Assembly (NCBI GenBank): GCA_004352715.1
Contig: SCFE01000118.1
Coordinates: forward strand, 56,651 to 120,650
DNA length: 64,000 bases
Direction: 5' to 3'
Source: Hofstenia miamia
Lineage: Eukaryota > Xenacoelomorpha > Acoela
Made by a program: the position numbers and the translations under genes. This document shows positions 61,579 to 64,000 of this stretch, in pieces (position 1 is the stretch's first letter; every line of letters starts with the position of its first letter). The notes beneath the pieces were generated by a model that was given only the letters and a program-made list of their open reading frames with translations, had not been told where the DNA came from and ran no database searches.

Positions 61579-62172
61579 GTACGTGAGTCTATCCTTCTCT
61601 CCTGCTTCCCACTATTTTCCTTGGATGCTTACATTAACAAACAACTCTAACTATCTTTTGCATTTCTAGTTTAGGTAAGATTTACTGTACATTCAATTAA
61701 AAGTCTCTCTTTTTTACATTTATAGCTTTTACGTCTTCGTTAATATTTATGTACAATTTAGATGGTAATTGGAGTCTTTCCATAGGCGTACCAAAAATTT
61801 TCATTCATTCTACTTCATTAAAACATCGCCTCATCTTTATTTAGAACGAAGCTTTAAAATTGTGACATGACATTTTTATGACAATTAAGATAACCAAAGT
61901 TTTTTCATTATTAGCCTCCCCCATTTGTATTTGTTACGTGACACATTTTTTTCATTTCGCTACGCTGAATGTGACTCCTGTGAATAGTGGAATGTTTAAC
62001 CCAGATTTTTGTGAAACCTAACTCAGATAGTTTAAGCTATTGATGCGTATTTTGTATATAAATAATCCTTAAAAATTGGAATACTTCTCTTAGGCTTGGC
62101 GCGAATTTAATTATCAAGCTGAATTTTGAACCTTTGGAAATTGTAAACAACTTTGTTTAAAATGGGCGCAAT
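61579..62172 (+). repeat. Dispersed repeat R1, copy 2
   Basis: Counterpart of 40719-41305. Its first 268 bases are seen again at 63733-64000 through the false duplication. Confidence 0.85.
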
Positions 62173-62531
62173 TATTAATATTTTCGTTCATCAGTTTTTG
62201 AAAAAATATCCTAAGATATTATATTCACGCTAAATTTTTCTGTACTGTACACGGGGTTCAACCAAAGATTAACCAATGAACATATGATGAAACAACAAAC
62301 ATATAGAATCGAATTCAAAGTACGTATATTTTCAATAGGGAGAGGGTATAGAGCCCAAGTAGAGCTGGGTGCCAACCGGATGACATATTTCAGGTCAGCC
62401 AGCCGCCAGTAAATTTAGCGGCTGAGCCGATTGATAACTAAAACAATATCAAGACAAACGAAATGTGCCATACAAAGGAAATCGCATTTACTGCCTTTGA
62501 TGTGGTAGTGGAGCTTAATATTGATTGAGTT
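62173..62531. other. No gene seen
   Basis: A G+C-richer patch at 62340-62460 contains the hairpin-forming words GCCGCCAGTAAA and TTTAGCGGC, but no recognisable RNA gene or element. Confidence 0.35.
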
Positions 62532-62532
62532 N

Positions 62533-64000
62533 CACAACACTTGTTATTTCATCAAATTAGTCACCCCAAGGAACGTATGCTTGCATAGTGTTTGTTTAGG
62601 ATTGAAAAAAACGATTAAATAACTATAATTGATGTAGCTTCATTTAAATACTAGAGGCCGCCTAACTTTAACTCTCATCATTCAATTGTCTTCAAATATT
62701 TGGATTTCTTGCATTAGATTTTTCCACTGGTTGCGAACGGTTTTCGCAGTCCTAATACATTAGGTATTCTAATTCGATGGTGACAAAATATATCTATGGT
62801 TGAATTTACTTTCTTTGTTTATCTAAAATCTCGATATACTGATACTGTAGGTCTTAAAGGTATTGTTTCTCTAATATGCTATTCTAATTTAACAATTAGA
62901 TGATGGTACAATATCACCAACTATACTTGAAAGTTTACTTTATTCAATATTCCCAAAAGAGCAAGTGGTGGTAGTTTTTTCTCTAATTATATACAAATAA
63001 TTTATTTTCACATAATTGTAAATTTTGCTTAATCCAGATGTTTTTTATTTCACTAGTTTGCCAGTATTTACATAATACATTTTGTACTATGTAATGATAA
63101 TAAAATTATGAAATCTGAAATCAATGTTTTGGTAATACTTTAGATACTTTGCTATCCAAGCTTTCTAATCCGGATTAATTTAAATCTAAAATTGTGACTA
63201 AAATTCTAGCAAATATTAAGCAATGTCATAGTATTGACAATTTTTTTGGTATTTAGTGAAGCTTTGCATTTAAATAAGTGTGGAATTGATCATATTTACA
63301 AGCAATCTTTCTGATCCGGACTTGAAAATTTTGAACATTCTTGCTCATTGATTTACAGCATGTCGTCATGTCTGAGAAACAGTCGTACATGTGCACGAGC
63401 GATTTTGGGTTGAACGCAAATTTGCTATTGTGACAAGACATTGGTTTTGGAAAAAATTGTTTAATGGTTTAGTTATAGTACTTAATTCCCAACCGCTGTT
63501 TGTGTCTTTCTCTTCCTGATCTTTTTATTGAATAATTTAATTCACTTTTTCACCGCTCTCCGTGCGTATTCGGTTTTAACGCGTCTAATATTTAATTTCC
63601 CTCCACTTGCTATTTTGTTCTCTCGGTGATTGGCATAGATGCAGATGGATTTCTCTTCCATTACTCATTCGGCTTCATGGGAATTTTAAAATGCTCTACA
63701 TTCACCTTAAACTTGAGAGCATAATTTAGTTAGTACGTGAGTCTATCCTTCTCTCCTGCTTCCCACTATTTTCCTTGGATGCTTACATTAACAAACAACT
63801 CTAACTATCTTTTGCATTTCTAGTTTAGGTAAGATTTACTGTACATTCAATTAAAAGTCTCTCTTTTTTACATTTATAGCTTTTACGTCTTCGTTAATAT
63901 TTATGTACAATTTAGATGGTAATTGGAGTCTTTCCATAGGCGTACCAAAAATTTTCATTCATTCTACTTCATTAAAACATCGCCTCATCTTTATTTAGAA
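62533..64000. other. False duplicate of 60379-61846
   Basis: Same sequence as 60379-61846 after a lone N; includes second copies of R2, the exon candidate (63253-63441 on the minus strand) and the start of R1. It should not be counted as independent sequence. Confidence 0.9.

Larger units (their letters stand above)
60379..62531. other. Segment falsely duplicated at 62533-64000
   Basis: From CACAACACTTGTTATTTC onward, sequence after the single N at 62532 repeats this block at a constant offset of 2154 bases. By eye it is identical as far as the window reaches (1468 bases). An exact copy abutting a lone N points to unmerged overlapping contigs. Confidence 0.9.

Noticed and set aside
1-64000. 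CRISPR arrays, tRNA, rRNA or spliced-leader genes, bacterial operons
   Set aside because: No spaced direct-repeat arrays, no B-box-like GGTTCRANNCC in context, no rRNA landmarks and no compact operons were seen. The tandem and (TA)n repeats are eukaryotic satellites and MITEs.

Overview
The window looks like a gene-poor, AT-rich stretch of an invertebrate metazoan draft assembly. The evidence is: animal-type spliced exons with GT-AG borders, a single-exon family A GPCR, several decayed eukaryotic transposon classes (Ty3-type LTR, CR1/L2-like LINE, Tc1/mariner, MITEs), many (TA)n runs, three long N gaps and eleven single-N joints. I cannot name the species. Nothing suggests bacterial, plasmid or phage DNA.

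Layout. 0-0.6 kb: two minus-strand exons at the 5' end of a spliced gene that runs off the left edge; its N-terminus carries a textbook PCNA-binding PIP box and a one-base homopolymer frameshift. 2-3.1 kb: a Tc1-type MITE and a LINE reverse-transcriptase remnant. 7.0-8.0 kb: the best whole gene, a 319-residue rhodopsin-family GPCR (minus). 11-11.5 kb: palindromic MITEs. 14.6 kb: an 85-residue single-pass membrane protein with PPxY and LPxY motifs (minus), the second convincing whole gene. 15.9-16.5 kb: a Tc1/mariner transposase with its core missing. 18.1-19.0 kb: another element built of palindromic CCACCAGTGG-type units.

19.03-39.48 kb is a sharply bounded CpG desert: about 20 CpG by hand count in some 19 kb of called sequence, against about one per 50-100 bp outside. 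Inside it lies an 11.9-kb decayed Ty3-type LTR retrotransposon (20374-32304) with gag, protease, RT, RNase H and integrase remnants, plus about 4 kb of extra 3' coding remnants that I cannot assign. Its exact ends are proved by TG...CA LTR ends, a 4-bp target duplication, and an unoccupied inverted copy of the target repeat at 35.7-36.0 kb.

39.5-64 kb returns to CpG-normal sequence: a truncated CR1/L2-like LINE (42.4-43.8 kb), a Tc1-family element with DD35E spacing (45.1-46.5 kb), isolated exon-like segments (44.1, 47.4, 49.7, 51.2, 61.2 kb), a repeat-associated pseudogene (59.4-60.2 kb) and two dispersed repeat families. Much of 59-64 kb is false tandem duplication: copies sit on either side of a single N. 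The same kind of joint has put foreign pieces into the 3' part of the LTR element.

The genes do not form a pathway. The points most worth following up are the CpG desert, the shared-end palindromic MITEs, the unassigned 3' coding region of the LTR element and the PY-motif membrane protein.
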